Numbered from the stretch's first letter, positions 43,484 through 54,039 are shown. The stretch is 64,000 nt of DNA from Gracilaria domingensis (GCA_022539475.1 VCMS01000243.1:1-64000); one strand, 5' to 3'. Numbers and translations: made by a program. Notes: generated by a model not told the origin, from the letters alone.

Positions 43484-43520
43484 GGCACATGTATGAAGCT
43501 CTGCCCTTCATACATGCGCC
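43484..43520. repeat. 15-nt-arm hairpin
   Basis: Arms 43484-43498 and 43506-43520 pair with one A-C mismatch around a 7-nt loop. The core CATGTATGAAG/CTTCATACATG is perfect. It is 200 bp upstream of the glyoxalase-like gene's TATA box. Confidence 0.6.
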
Positions 43521-43722
43521 AACCTGCTGCTGGGTTGCAGCCGTAACTCACGGTATTGTAATACTCGGCTCAGAAGTGTTGCTAGGGTAAAATGACCGCG
43601 TATTGGTTGCGGTGCAATCGCTTCAAAAGACCACTTGGTTTCGCGAGTTCGAGGGACCAAACCTACGTACAGTCGCAACGGCCTCCGGTGGGGTCCATCG
43701 GTTGAAATTTCTGTTTCCCGAC

Positions 43723-43730
43723 TATAAAAC
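43723..43730 (+). promoter_or_regulatory. TATA box of the glyoxalase-like gene
   Basis: TATAAAAC, 147 bp before the ATG at 43877. Confidence 0.55.
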
Positions 43731-43876
43731 GCACCCACACCTCAGTCCCACATCTGTCGTCTGTTCGAACAATCCAGACCTTCGCCCAGGTTATTATTCA
43801 CGACTACAGCAGCGCACCTGTTTTGTTGACGTGCCAAGCTCTTATCTGACTTCAGGCCTCAGACTATCACTTCACA

Positions 43877-44347
43877 ATGTCCACCACCAACACCGGGAAA
43901 AATACCATCCATCCTTACCTCACTTGCGGCGATGCAACCGCTGCCATCGAGTTTTATAAGAAAGCATTTGGAGCTAAAGAAACGTTCGAACGCTGGATCG
44001 ATCCGAAGGGGAAGGTTGGTCACGCAGAGTTGAAGCTTGGATCCTCCACCATTTTTGTGGCTGATGCGAATGAGGAATGGGATACTTACGGCCCTGGAAA
44101 GGACGGCCGAGCAGCTATTTGTCTTTTCCTTGATGTGACTGACATCAAAGAGACGGTTCACAAGGTAAAAGAGTTCGGCGGACAACTGTTGCGGGACATA
44201 AGTGAAGTTCGTGTGTATGGCTGCCGTGATGCGAGGATAAAGGATCCAGATGGGCACATATGGACTTTGTCTCAGCAAGTCACACACCCGTCGCATGAAG
44301 AGATGGAAGCCGCCCGCATCAAATTTCAAGAGAAAGGCGACTACTGA
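43877..44347 (+). CDS. PhnB-like glyoxalase/VOC-superfamily protein
   Basis: The 156-aa protein matches the bacterial PhnB-like (YkgJ/DUF-type) VOC family along its full length. HPYLTCGDATAAIEFYKKAF forms the first beta-alpha-beta unit. HAELKLGSSTIFVADANEEW is the strand carrying one metal-site residue position. VYGCRDARIKDPDGHIWTLS is the C-terminal unit with the typical DPxGHxW motif. Members bind a divalent metal and act on small carbonyl, thiol or antibiotic-like ligands, or lack activity; the substrate here cannot be told. Single exon, compact, and with such close resemblance to bacterial proteins that horizontal origin is plausible. An upstream TATA box indicates it is established as a eukaryotic gene. 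No signal peptide, so cytosolic. Confidence 0.88.
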   Translation: MSTTNTGKNTIHPYLTCGDATAAIEFYKKAFGAKETFERWIDPKGKVGHAELKLGSSTIFVADANEEWDTYGPGKDGRAAICLFLDVTDIKETVHKVKEFGGQLLRDISEVRVYGCRDARIKDPDGHIWTLSQQVTHPSHEEMEAARIKFQEKGDY

Positions 44348-45366
44348 TAGAAACAAATCATATATTTACCTCTGAGGTAGAGTGAATTATGCATGCTGGG
44401 AAATGGAAAGGAATATCTGGCAAATGCAAGTGATTGCGACCGTGACGAAGATAAATTTGAAACCCGTGCTGTAGTCTCGAATTATGTGATGAATTGGCGC
44501 ATATAATGTGATTCTTTTTCTGAGAATGTCGAGCTTTTCTTCATAAAGAGCTTTACCTTTCTATTAATCTATCACATTTTTCTCTCTTTTGTGCCCATGT
44601 AGACCCATGTGTCGATCGGCACATACATTGGCGTCCATTAAATTACGACAGCAAAAAAAAAGTTTTTGTCTGCCGAGTATACACATTATGAACTTTAATT
44701 TCTAAAAAATAATTAGGTGTAGAAAAACTTTTCGTAAAAGTTTTTGGAACTACTTACGTAGCAAGATAAAGGTTGATTCCCAGCATTTTGGAATGACGGA
44801 TTTGGAGAAGCGAAGCTCTTGGTGAGCTTCACTTTGCTGTGGGACAGCGCAAGATAGAACCAGTTCAAATTATTTGATGGAGCATTCTCAAGCAGGTCTC
44901 ATAGGGGAACGGCTCCCAAAAGTTTCGGGTCTGACCCAGCTTCATTTTGCCTCGAATTTCTTCCACTGAAAAATATTTTTCACTGCCTTCTCCCCCTTGG
45001 TATTTTTGCTGCAGCTGTGCTGGGCACCAATTGGCGTTATCATGCACGCTGTTCTGTGAAGGCTGTCTGTTTCCAGAATAATGGAGCAAATGTGAATCAG
45101 AAATGGAGATCGATATTAGCAAAGCACTCAAGCTGACCTAACTGGCAACCGAATCTAATTCTTTATGATGAGAATGTTGTGTGGTAGTCCAGAACAGGAA
45201 ATGCATATAAACGAACCGGAAGAAGTGAAAAAGGGAACGATCGTTAACTACGAAAAACACATTCCCAACCCCAACCCCATCATTGCTTGTACCGTTTAAG
45301 AAGCATCTTTGTCGTTAAAGTCAAACGTTTCGCGCAGACGGGTGTAAAAGTCAGAGCTTTACCAGA
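44348..45366. other. AT-rich intergenic region
   Basis: No gene recognised; a minus frame at 44865-45131 lacks domains. Confidence 0.4.
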
Positions 45367-45597
45367 ATGACCAGAATGTGGTATATTTGTCCATGGTATC
45401 GATGTGCCCTTTGTGAATTAGATTTCGAATACAAGAGCGACGCAAAGGATCATGTTCAAAGGTGTCACAGTATTCAAGGTAGTACAGAGGCGAAAGTCAG
45501 TTTTTTCCCCTCAGGTTCATCCCCATATGTCATCATGGCGGCTCCGTCGACCACCAAACACCCGTCTGCCGAGTCTACTTGCTCTTCAACGTTTTAA
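45367..45597 (+). CDS. Small single C2H2 zinc-finger-like protein
   Basis: A 76-aa frame begins MTRMWYICPWYRCALCELDF. It has CALC-x12-H-x4-H (CALC, then DHVQRCH), the spacing of a classical C2H2 finger, followed by a Ser/Thr/Pro-rich tail. One finger alone rarely gives specific DNA binding, so it could be a small regulatory protein or an exon of a larger gene. Only composition and finger spacing support it. Confidence 0.35.
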   Translation: MTRMWYICPWYRCALCELDFEYKSDAKDHVQRCHSIQGSTEAKVSFFPSGSSPYVIMAAPSTTKHPSAESTCSSTF

Positions 45598-46168
45598 TGT
45601 GAAACATTAGTTTTTCCCGATGATGAAGGAAAAGTAACGACTACGACAATGGAGTACCATTTTCTATGCCTCTCTATTCACCGCCTTTCATGATCAGTTG
45701 ATATCAATGGCCTGTGAAGATGTCATCCGGCGCATGACATTGTTCTCATTTGTAATGATCTGCTCCTCAGCTCTAGTGCATTTCTGATAGTTTCGATAGC
45801 TCTCTAAAACTTTTTGCATTCATGCTTTAGTAAATCTCGTGATTGTATCTAGCATTCCCACATCATCCGTCGTAGGAAATCCTTGTTTTTTTCCTGCCAT
45901 TTCTTGTTTATTGGCACGAAAAAACCCTGAGCCGTTTAGCATACATTTCTGTCATGACAATTTCTTGTGATTTGATGAAGTCTTTGTTTTTCTTGTTGGA
46001 AGAAGGGTCTCGCTCCTGTAGCTTTATTTGAAAGGCAGCGTACAATCCTAACTCTTTCTCCTTCATACTCATATCCTGGTGCTGGGTCTAAAACTCGAAC
46101 AGACCGAGAAAACGATAAACAACGTCGTGGTTTTTAGCGTTCGGATTTTATTCTTTACATCTCTTCCT
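45598..46168. other. Intergenic, convergent gene ends
   Basis: T-rich on the plus strand with no open frame of interest. Confidence 0.4.
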
Positions 46169-48376
46169 TCATCTATTCAAAGAAATGCTTGACGTCTTTG
46201 AAAGATCCTTGATGCTGTTAACCTGCAGTTGAGAGTACGAGAGTGACCATAAATTTGTAGCTCCAAGAACAAGGTTTCTCTCTATCGCTGTAGAAGAACC
46301 TCCAGAATTTGAGCTGTGGGTGATTCGTCCACGTTCCTCAATGTTATCGTCTGATATTTCCAGAACAACGGACCCCACGAACCGGGCGGACCCAAAGTTG
46401 GTCGAAACGGGTAGCACAGCCACAGATTCGGGTTCCCAGTACAAAAAGGCTCGATGATCCCATTGTGCAGTAGTACGACTATTGGGAAAAGTCCAAGACG
46501 AAAGTTCTCTTGGATTGGTCCTGTCCGACACGTCAAACAACGTCACCTTTGCTCCAGTGGTTCTACCATCTGCAGTCGCGTCCTGCCCGACCCCTAGAAT
46601 ACGCCCAGACGATATTGGATGAAGATACGAGCTGAAACCGGGGATTTTCAGTTCTCCGGTTACTTTCAGGGCTTGTGGTTTTGACAAGTCGATGATATAC
46701 AGCGGATCTATCTGCCTGAACGTGACGACATATGCAGTATCTTTGACGTATCGGACAGCAAATATTCGTTCACCAAGTCCCAGATTGCCGACTTCGCCGA
46801 CTTGCCGCAAAGCACCGAATTTCGGTTCGAAAGAGGTAACCTTGCTCGAACTTGCATCGCGAGCGCCCCACCAGGGGGCACCATCCGTGGTGGCTATGAA
46901 GAAATATCCGTTGGTTTCATGCATGGAGAACTGGTTGAGCACGCTTCCAGATACTTCACCGCTTGCAACATAGTTGGCTCCATTGTTATTCAGTGAAAAC
47001 TTGTGAATAGACGTCTTGAAATTCCTACCAGAGCGCAAAGAGTTCTCAAAACCAAAGAAATCCCAGCGGTACTCAGTTGTGGTGACATATAGGGAAGAAG
47101 CTGTTGAATATACTTCATCACCTTCGGAAACAATCGATACGCTGCCTGTTGGTTTGAGAACTCCTGAAACCGGTAGAGTGACAACAGTGAGGAGCTCAAA
47201 TCCTGAAAAGGGACCTGGAACGTATACATTAGTACATGGTGAAAGAAGTGCTGTAGTCTCCTGAGGGTTACCCTCAACCTTAAGGGAATACCCGGGATAC
47301 CAATCTTTCTCTGTTGTGTTTCGGATGATATCCTGATTGTAAGCTTTTGCCTCAGCGAAAGAGAGTGAGCAGCTTGGAAATCTGAACTGGAAGGAAGGCT
47401 GGTACAACATTACAATGCGCGCCACGCCATTAACCTCTCTAGAGTTCAAGTATCGGCCTTCCATGCGAAGCGTTGCGATAAGCTTCGGAGAGCCGTTGTT
47501 GATCTTCACCTGGTAGACAGTAGTGGTGCTCCCACGGGGGGTACGGAAGCCACTGGAACTACTAAAACCGAATACACCAGAGCTCGTCGAAGGGCTAGAG
47601 TGTATGGAGCCAAAGGTACGTGCTATCACAAGCAAGTGATCCCCTTCGATAAGCATCTCGCTCGCAGAAGTTGGAAGAGTCAGCCTTCCCGTAAGGGTTC
47701 CATGAGTGCCACTGAAAAGGACTGTGAGAACGAAAAGGCTTCTCCCGCGAATCACGAACACGCGACTGCCATCCGTTTTTATGATGTCGGGTTCATCCAC
47801 TCCGTTCACCTGCACGTTAGTTTCGGAAAAGTCAACGCCAGCAACGGGATCCGAAGCTGGTGTAGCAACAGGCGCCCCCCCATTGCCCAAAGAGCCAAGC
47901 GCCGCACCATCACCTCCATTGCCGCCACTGCCACCAACACCAAAGAAAGCAGGAATCGCCTCTCCTCCCCTGCCGCCAGTGCCGACAACGGAAGTGAGAC
48001 CGCCATCGCCACCATTGCCACCCCTGCCACCCCTGCCACCAACGCCACCAACGCCACCTCCAATGAAGGTACCTTCGATGATGCTTCCACCAGTGGCAAT
48101 GGCGCCAGTGGCGGCATTGCTACCGCCGATGGAGAAATCGCCACCGAAAAAGGGAGATTCATGGCACAAAATGGTTGAGCTTGAGGCACCAAAGTTTCTT
48201 GAGTCACCTAGGCCGTAAGCACCCACGCGTGAAAGGGCATTTGTTTGAAAGTATTGCACTACGTCGAAACAGGTGCCGTAGCGGGTTAGCGAGGCGGCAT
48301 TCGTAGTGTGAGAAAAGAGGAGGCCAAAGAGCAGGAACAAGAGCGTGGTCGAGCGCATAGGGCTGAAAAGCTTCAT
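46169..48376 (-). CDS. Secreted beta-propeller-domain protein (Pfam Beta_propel type)
   Basis: From the ATG at 48376 the protein is 735 aa with a signal peptide (STTLLFLLFGLLFSHTTNA); a TATAAAG at 48446-48452 makes the earlier in-frame codon at 48430 unlikely. In full-frame numbering, a Gly-rich spacer (123-186, GGRGGRGGNGGDGG) precedes the family signature NVQVNGVDEPDIIKTDG (205-221). Blades then follow with LTLPTSASEMLIEGDHLLVIAR, KVEG, LKPTGSVSIVSEGDEVYSTA, HKFSLN and SGRILGVGQDA. Known relatives are secreted bacterial and archaeal proteins distantly related to WD40 propellers; their role is unclear. A partial copy fused to a cysteine module lies at 38102. The Gly-rich spacer is encoded by short GGNGGN-type DNA repeats and is absent from that copy. 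Probably extracellular, binding protein or polysaccharide. Confidence 0.85.
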   Translation of the reverse strand: MKLFSPMRSTTLLFLLFGLLFSHTTNAASLTRYGTCFDVVQYFQTNALSRVGAYGLGDSRNFGASSSTILCHESPFFGGDFSIGGSNAATGAIATGGSIIEGTFIGGGVGGVGGRGGRGGNGGDGGLTSVVGTGGRGGEAIPAFFGVGGSGGNGGDGAALGSLGNGGAPVATPASDPVAGVDFSETNVQVNGVDEPDIIKTDGSRVFVIRGRSLFVLTVLFSGTHGTLTGRLTLPTSASEMLIEGDHLLVIARTFGSIHSSPSTSSGVFGFSSSSGFRTPRGSTTTVYQVKINNGSPKLIATLRMEGRYLNSREVNGVARIVMLYQPSFQFRFPSCSLSFAEAKAYNQDIIRNTTEKDWYPGYSLKVEGNPQETTALLSPCTNVYVPGPFSGFELLTVVTLPVSGVLKPTGSVSIVSEGDEVYSTASSLYVTTTEYRWDFFGFENSLRSGRNFKTSIHKFSLNNNGANYVASGEVSGSVLNQFSMHETNGYFFIATTDGAPWWGARDASSSKVTSFEPKFGALRQVGEVGNLGLGERIFAVRYVKDTAYVVTFRQIDPLYIIDLSKPQALKVTGELKIPGFSSYLHPISSGRILGVGQDATADGRTTGAKVTLFDVSDRTNPRELSSWTFPNSRTTAQWDHRAFLYWEPESVAVLPVSTNFGSARFVGSVVLEISDDNIEERGRITHSSNSGGSSTAIERNLVLGATNLWSLSYSQLQVNSIKDLSKTSSISLNR

Positions 48377-48445
48377 CTTGACGGCGAAGAGCTTGCTTGC
48401 TACTTTTCGGCAGTGAAGGTTGGATAACAACTACGTTAGAACTTG

Positions 48446-48452
48446 CTTTATA
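48446..48452 (-). promoter_or_regulatory. TATA box of the beta-propeller gene
   Basis: TATAAAG on the minus strand, 70 bp before the ATG at 48376. It lies so close to the upstream in-frame codon at 48430 that the later start is preferred. Confidence 0.45.
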
Positions 48453-51400
48453 GGCGAAGTTGTTAACAGGGGAACTCCCATGTGATCGACGTGAGTCTCA
48501 AGAATTACGGTTGTCGGGAGGTTGGCCAGGGTTGTGAAGAGGAAGCAACTATGCAGCAGCGATATGCGAACGGAAAATGGGTGCATTTAGCGGCCGGGCC
48601 CCACTGGTGATTGTGGATTCCAAATTCGGTGAGCACGCTCGTCATGACGTACTCACTGCAAGAAGTTACCCCTGGTACCAGTAACATTATGTCCGACTGT
48701 TTGACCAAACGCTCGTTCCGCAGTACCAAAGATGTACTGTAAGACCAAAAGCATCGGTTCGCATGTTGTCGACTTGTCCGAAGGTAATAAGGGAAAGGTG
48801 AAACAAGGAGTGAGAGCGTTCTGGTAGCGGTTATCCACGGATGAAGAGACGCTGACGAATGAAAAATGCGTCACCGCAGTGCCAGAAACAATGCTGACAG
48901 AAAATAACATGAATTTGAGACAATTGCGAATTGGAGTCCACTCCGAACATTAAATATTCGTGAAAAGAATCTGTTCCCCTTGGGTTCCTTTGAGGATGGA
49001 GCAAATCATGGCCCTCTGAACCGTTCCGGAGTTTCCAACAACGGGGCCGTGCCTTTGGCCCTCTGGTCCTAGTGAAATATGAAGGTACCCAGCACTACCC
49101 AGGCCTGGCAATACCTCATCCTTGTCTGCAGCGCATTCGCTTCATCGCGGCAACGCCGGGGAATAATTATCCTACAAGGGTAGCCCTCTTACCACCAGGA
49201 ACTTTCATACCCACGAGAAAAAAATTCTGCCTAGACACTCGGTATCCAGTCGGCATCACGATTTGTCGCAGATGCGTACCGTTGTCCTCCTTACAGATAC
49301 ATGCAACTTGTAGTTACATGTCTCGCCACCATTACAGTCCAACCTTGATTTCAGAGCATTTTGCGGTTGTTGTCAGTCGCCAAGAATGCTGCAAATACCG
49401 CACATCACACATATCAGGAGATCTCTCGTCCCGAAATCCTGCCAAAATCTGGGTCCCAGACAAGCATTGAATGTCTGACCAGCTGCAGATTGGACGCTCG
49501 CCGTTGCAAACAGTTTACCAGATAGCAGCCCCTTTCACTTCTACGAGTCTTTCAGCTTGATCTGCAACTCTGGTCGCTTCGTTTTCCCCGGTACATACAT
49601 TGTTGCATGGTTCTCAGATTTTACAGAGTTTCGCGGCGGCATGTTTCACGTCATCCAGCTACGTGTAGACTAGACGTAGTCAGTCGGCAGAACGAAGCTT
49701 CCTTTTCAACCCTAGCAAAACATTCCGGAATGAACCTCATTGCTTCAGACCAAATTGTCGATATGCGAGGTTATCTCCTCTTATCTATCTGGTCTCAGCA
49801 TGATTTTTTTGAAAGTCATCGCGATCAGCACATGGTACTCCTGCGTCATTTCAGGATCTTTGTAGTTCGATATCTGCCAACAACCATGCATCGTTATCGC
49901 TTCCAATTATTATCCTCTGACGCAATCTTTCTACCAGATATCTTGTTGTTTTTCGAACTACAGTTCATGTTTGAAGCGTCATGATTTCAAACGGCTGGGG
50001 ACATATAACGGGAACCAAAATTGGAGAGTCCAGTTTTTGGTAGTTAGTACGCAGAGAAACGATGAGAGTGACCTCTCAAAGTTACGTACAATCTGCTTCT
50101 AACTACAGAATCTATATTGAAGGTTCATTTGTTGAGAAACGTCGCACCAATTTGCAATCATAAACCAACACTTGTATCAGGTTGTTAAATTCATAAGTAT
50201 TTTCCCGTAAACATAAATAGATGGAGAGAAACTTGTAAAAATAGCAATTAGGTATTGTTTTAAAGTACCCCACGTTACGCGCAATGTCATGCAAAGAACA
50301 CAACGTCGACAATGGCCAGGACGCGAAGTGCCCACATGGAAGGACAGTCCCCAACACTCATATCAAACTAGAAGGTGTATGCCATCCACAACAGAAAGAA
50401 ACAAAAGTTTCTGGGGAAGAATAATTACACTAGACCTTTCAAGGAAATATCTTACGCGGCAAATTCCCGGCACGAAGCGCGCGGAGATGCAAGACGAGCT
50501 GCAATCAACTCGGCAACAACACCAGCGGCAACAAGATTTGTCGAGATGACAACTGCTAAAATAGCAACAGCGACTGCAGCAAACGCGACAAGAGGTCTCC
50601 TCAGGTATCGTGCATTTGATTGGACTGGTGCAATCTCGTCTGCATAAACGGCTTACATTTCTTTACCGGAAGACGAGTTTGTGCGATGTCCTTCGCTGAT
50701 GTGCTTTTCTGCACACAATTCTGACGTCGGCCACATTCAACACACCTTCCACGCACGAAATTCATAGAAATACAAGCAGTAGCTCTGATATTTTTCGATT
50801 CTATTACCGTGCGGCAAGCCGTGTCAGAAACGGGAACTGCTTTCTGACGATTACATTTACCTGGATTCATCGTTGTTTTGGACATGATCACCAGACATGA
50901 TAGAACAGTATCGGGTTCGAGATGGTTTAAAACAGATTGAGGAGGGAAAATGATATGCTTCAGCTTGAGCAAGGGTCCACTGCCTTGGCCGGCTGTGTTG
51001 CGGAACGAGAGTTCAAGGCTCAGAGCGGGAAAGCAATGGGCTCTCGATGGCTTCTTTCAGCTTGAATGCAAAAAATTGGTACGAAGTTCACACTCGGTCT
51101 CCGTCACCGAAAGCTATGAAACTGTCGAAGACAAAACATAGCGATACGGTGAACTTGGCTCTTTCTGTCGACAGTCGGTCAGCCGAAGTGTAGCTCTGTC
51201 CATTGTGCACTGCCTTGTTCTTTGCGATCTGCCAGTTTTAGCAAGGCTACAAGCATGCACAGCAGTGGCATACAAAAGCCAGAAATCCACTAACTGAAGG
51301 ACACCTGAAGGGAAAAAAGTATCTCTTCAAAAGATTTCCGTTTATTTCTGAGGGGAATTATTAGCCACAAAAAACTCAGTCAAGGTGACCTTTCAAGGTT

Positions 51401-51655
51401 AGAAGGATAGAAGGCTACCTTGAGCACTTTGACAGTTATGAGATCCTAATCAGGACAAAGCTCTCGATTTCAGCCTAGCTGAGCGCTTGTCATAGATATG
51501 GACTGTTTTGAAGTAAAACGGAAGTACAATGGGTTATGAATAGTGCTCTTGTGGCATTGATTTTCTGCAAAACTAATAGAAAATGGAACAAAATAGTTTA
51601 GAAATTAGAAAGGTGTATTCGTCGAATACCGTGACAAGGGCTTACAGCATGATGA
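48453..51655. other. Gene-poor region
   Basis: No gene supported. Short frames (plus 49072-49470, plus 49607-49984, plus 50375-50647) are unrecognised. A minus-strand frame at 50601-50972 holds a few paired cysteines (GRCVECGRRQNC), possibly the tail of a decayed transposase, but this is too weak to name. Confidence 0.3.
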
Positions 51656-52297
51656 TCAGGAAGGCTTTGAACGATAAGCTTTCCGTAAATGCTCAAGTCT
51701 AAGGCTCATGTTGCTGATTTCCCTCTTCACAAGCCACTTTCTTCTGCTTGTGGGGCATTGAATACGTTTGACGTTGAGTATTTTCTGCATGAGCAGTGAT
51801 GCTTGAGCACATTCACATGCGTTCAACGCGATTTGGAGCGTTCGCCGTGCCGGCCAGACATGTTTTGCGAGGCATTTCCTGTTTTGAGCGCAGCCGTTCC
51901 TCCCCATGCGAATCTGGGCATGAAGCGCATATCTTTGATTGCATGCGAGGTTGTACTGGGTCCAAGCGGAGGCGGACGCACGACACTTGATAAATTTGTT
52001 GTTCCAGTAGAGCGAGCGAAGAATGTTGCGCTTCATGCGACGACATGCATGTGCGTGTTCGACAAGCTTGAGCTCTTGTTCCAGTGCGTTGAGCTTTTGC
52101 GTGGCTTGTTCAATGGCGGGCGGCTCCGCTAGTCGCGCCGCACGACTCGTGAGCAGATGCTGCAGGGCTTCCGATCCAGAAGCATGTTTGCCATTTCGTG
52201 CGTTGTTCAGCGATTTTGACAGCGACTCTGCACGTGCCGCGGATGCAACAGACCAAGTGGCGATTAGGAGCAGGAGAATGGAGAGCTGATTCGACAT
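51656..52297 (-). CDS. Secreted basic eight-cysteine protein (CLAKHVWP family, copy B)
   Basis: From the ATG at 52297 (MSNQLSILLLLIATWSVASA, a signal peptide) the protein is 213 aa. A helical region with ALEQELKLVEHA leads into a basic cysteine-rich domain: C-x19-C-x13-C-x16-C-x5-C-x18-C-x-C-x17-C. It contains LRSLYWNNKFIKC, NRKCLAKHVWP, ACECAQ and VKRIQCPTSRRKW. A second coiled region (EISNMSLRLEHLRKAYRS) ends the protein. The paralogue at 55189 has the same cysteine spacing and motifs, with one two-residue difference. The two flank the GT61 gene on the same strand. I do not recognise the family; eight cysteines plus a signal peptide indicate a disulfide-bonded extracellular protein. Confidence 0.75.
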   Translation of the reverse strand: MSNQLSILLLLIATWSVASAARAESLSKSLNNARNGKHASGSEALQHLLTSRAARLAEPPAIEQATQKLNALEQELKLVEHAHACRRMKRNILRSLYWNNKFIKCRASASAWTQYNLACNQRYALHAQIRMGRNGCAQNRKCLAKHVWPARRTLQIALNACECAQASLLMQKILNVKRIQCPTSRRKWLVKREISNMSLRLEHLRKAYRSKPS

Positions 52298-52608
52298 TTT
52301 CCGAGTGAGATTGGGCTGCGAAGCAGCTGACGGGGCTGACATTGATGAAACTGGACAAAGCAGAAGAAGAACATAAATGGCAGCGTATTTGTGGCGATGG
52401 TGCCGTTGTAATGCGGATTCCGCCAGTCTCCCAGCCCCAATTGGGTTGGACGCTTTCGGAGAACAGCTTCTTCTTCTGGATCACAAACGCCATTGGCGTT
52501 TGTGATCGACGTGGCAGCGGGCCCTACGTGTACACCTAACTTTGTCTTGTGTTTTTTATCTCTGCAGTGCAGAGTCTGCACTGAGCATTCTTCAATCGCT
52601 ATCAGCAA

Positions 52609-54039
52609 CTACTGTACCTTTGGGGCTTGAGGCCAGGTCGCGTTGGCGGCGGCGGCGCAGCGCTCCGCCACGCGCGCCAGCACGGGCCGCAGCGCGGCCG
52701 GCGGCAGCAGCAGGTCCTGGCGGCGCAGGCACGCGCGCTGCGCGGCGTCGCGCGCGACAAGCACCGGCCGCCCGGCGCGCGCGGCTTGCCAGCGGCGCCA
52801 GAACGCGCCGCCCAGCCGCTTGGCCGCGGCGCACGCGCGCACGCGCGCGTCGTGCGGCGCGGCGACCACGGCGTGGTGCTGCGCGCCGGCCAGCCGCGCG
52901 TGGCGCGCAAAGCCGCCGCCGCGCAGCGCGAACGGCAGCGCCTCCACCACGTGGCTGCCGGCCGCCAGGAACAGCACGTTGCTCAGCGCCGCGCCGTGCG
53001 CCGCCAGCAGCACGTGCGTGCGCAGCATGGCGCGCAGCTGGTCGCGGAACGGCGCGCCCTCGAAGTGCAGCTGCGTGATGTTCGCGCGCAGCCGCTGCGC
53101 GCCGAACGCCGCGTGCAGCGCGCGCTGCAGCGCGCCCACGTCGAGGAGGCGCCGCGAGTGCCGCCGCGACAGAATCGACACGCGCACCACGCGCCCGTCC
53201 GTTCTGCCGCCGCCGCCGCCGCCGTCGTCGTGCGGCGCGAACGCGGCCGCGACGCGGCGCTGGAACGGCGCCGTTTCCGGCGCCACGCCCGCGCACGCGC
53301 TCGTCGCCACGCTGCGGAAGCACGCGCCGTCGCCGCGCGCCGCGCGCGCGCGCGCGTGCGGCTCGACGCGCACGTCCGCAAACGCGGCGCGGAACGCGTG
53401 GTGCACGCCGTCGAACCACGCGCGCTGCCGCGCGCGCGCCGGCACCAGCAGCAGCGCCGGCAGCGCCACGCTGGCGCGCGCGAGGCGCTGCAGCGTGGCG
53501 GTGCGGATGGCCGGCCGCAGCGCGTACTCCACGTAGTGCGGCATGTGCGCCAGCCGCCGCGCGCGCGCCGGCGCGCCCGCCGCCGCCGCCAGGTACGACG
53601 CGTCCACCAGGTGCGCGCCGCGCGCCGGCGGCGCGCGCGCCGCGAACGCCGCGCGCAGCTGCAGGAAGTGCAGCGCGCCGCCGCGCGCGGACAGCTGGCA
53701 CGAGCGGTTCGCGGCGTGGCGCAGCAGCTGCGCGCGCGCGGAGCGCGCGAACGAGACGTGCGCGGCGTGGAAGCACACGTCGCGCAGCGTGCACACGGAG
53801 CAGCGCTGCCCGGTGGGGAGACGCACCTCGCGCCGCTGCACCGCCGGCGCCGGCGGTGGGGGGGCGCGCGCCGCGCAGACGAGCAGCAGCGCGGGCGGGA
53901 GCGCGAGCAGCGCGAGCAGCGTGCAGCGGCTGCGGCGGCGGCGGCGGCGCTTCATGGCGACGCGCTTCACGGCGACGCTCTTCATGGCGACGCGCTTCAC
54001 GGCGACGCTCTTCATGGCGACGCGCGGCGTCGCTTGCAT
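52609..54039 (-). CDS. GT61-family (DUF563) glycosyltransferase, type II membrane, GC-rich
   Basis: The 476-aa protein has a basic cytoplasmic N-terminus (RRRRRRSRC at 31-39), one membrane anchor (about 40-58, TLLALLALPPALLLVC) and a lumenal domain. RVSILSRRHSRRLLD (286-300) is followed by THVLLAAHGAALSNVLFLAA with the catalytic-type histidine H348, then VVEALPF. This is the GT61/DUF563 pattern of EOGT, plant xylosyl- and arabinosyltransferases; it probably adds pentose or GlcNAc to glycoproteins or wall polysaccharide in the Golgi or ER. Codons end almost only in G or C. The first 30 residues contain a MKSVAVKRVA repeat. Overlapping frames in the same DNA, including a longer minus-strand one (52592-54046), are composition artefacts: only this frame shows the GT61 motifs. 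Confidence 0.88.
   Translation of the reverse strand: MQATPRVAMKSVAVKRVAMKSVAVKRVAMKRRRRRRSRCTLLALLALPPALLLVCAARAPPPPAPAVQRREVRLPTGQRCSVCTLRDVCFHAAHVSFARSARAQLLRHAANRSCQLSARGGALHFLQLRAAFAARAPPARGAHLVDASYLAAAAGAPARARRLAHMPHYVEYALRPAIRTATLQRLARASVALPALLLVPARARQRAWFDGVHHAFRAAFADVRVEPHARARAARGDGACFRSVATSACAGVAPETAPFQRRVAAAFAPHDDGGGGGGRTDGRVVRVSILSRRHSRRLLDVGALQRALHAAFGAQRLRANITQLHFEGAPFRDQLRAMLRTHVLLAAHGAALSNVLFLAAGSHVVEALPFALRGGGFARHARLAGAQHHAVVAAPHDARVRACAAAKRLGGAFWRRWQAARAGRPVLVARDAAQRACLRRQDLLLPPAALRPVLARVAERCAAAANATWPQAPKVQ
53951..54025 (-). repeat. 30-bp tandem repeat encoding the GT61 N-terminus
   Basis: Two and a half copies of a 30-bp unit (itself two similar 15-bp halves, TTCATGGCGACGCGC and TTCACGGCGACGCTC) encode the repeated MKSVAVKRVA peptide. 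Each unit adds a methionine codon, so several alternative starts exist. Confidence 0.85.

Noticed and set aside
47600-48218. Plus-strand frames rich in Pro/Ala/Thr
   Set aside because: Antisense of the Gly-rich spacer of the beta-propeller protein.
50601-50972. Cysteine-containing minus frame possibly resembling a PiggyBac C-terminal finger
   Set aside because: Only a few paired cysteines; no transposase core nearby.
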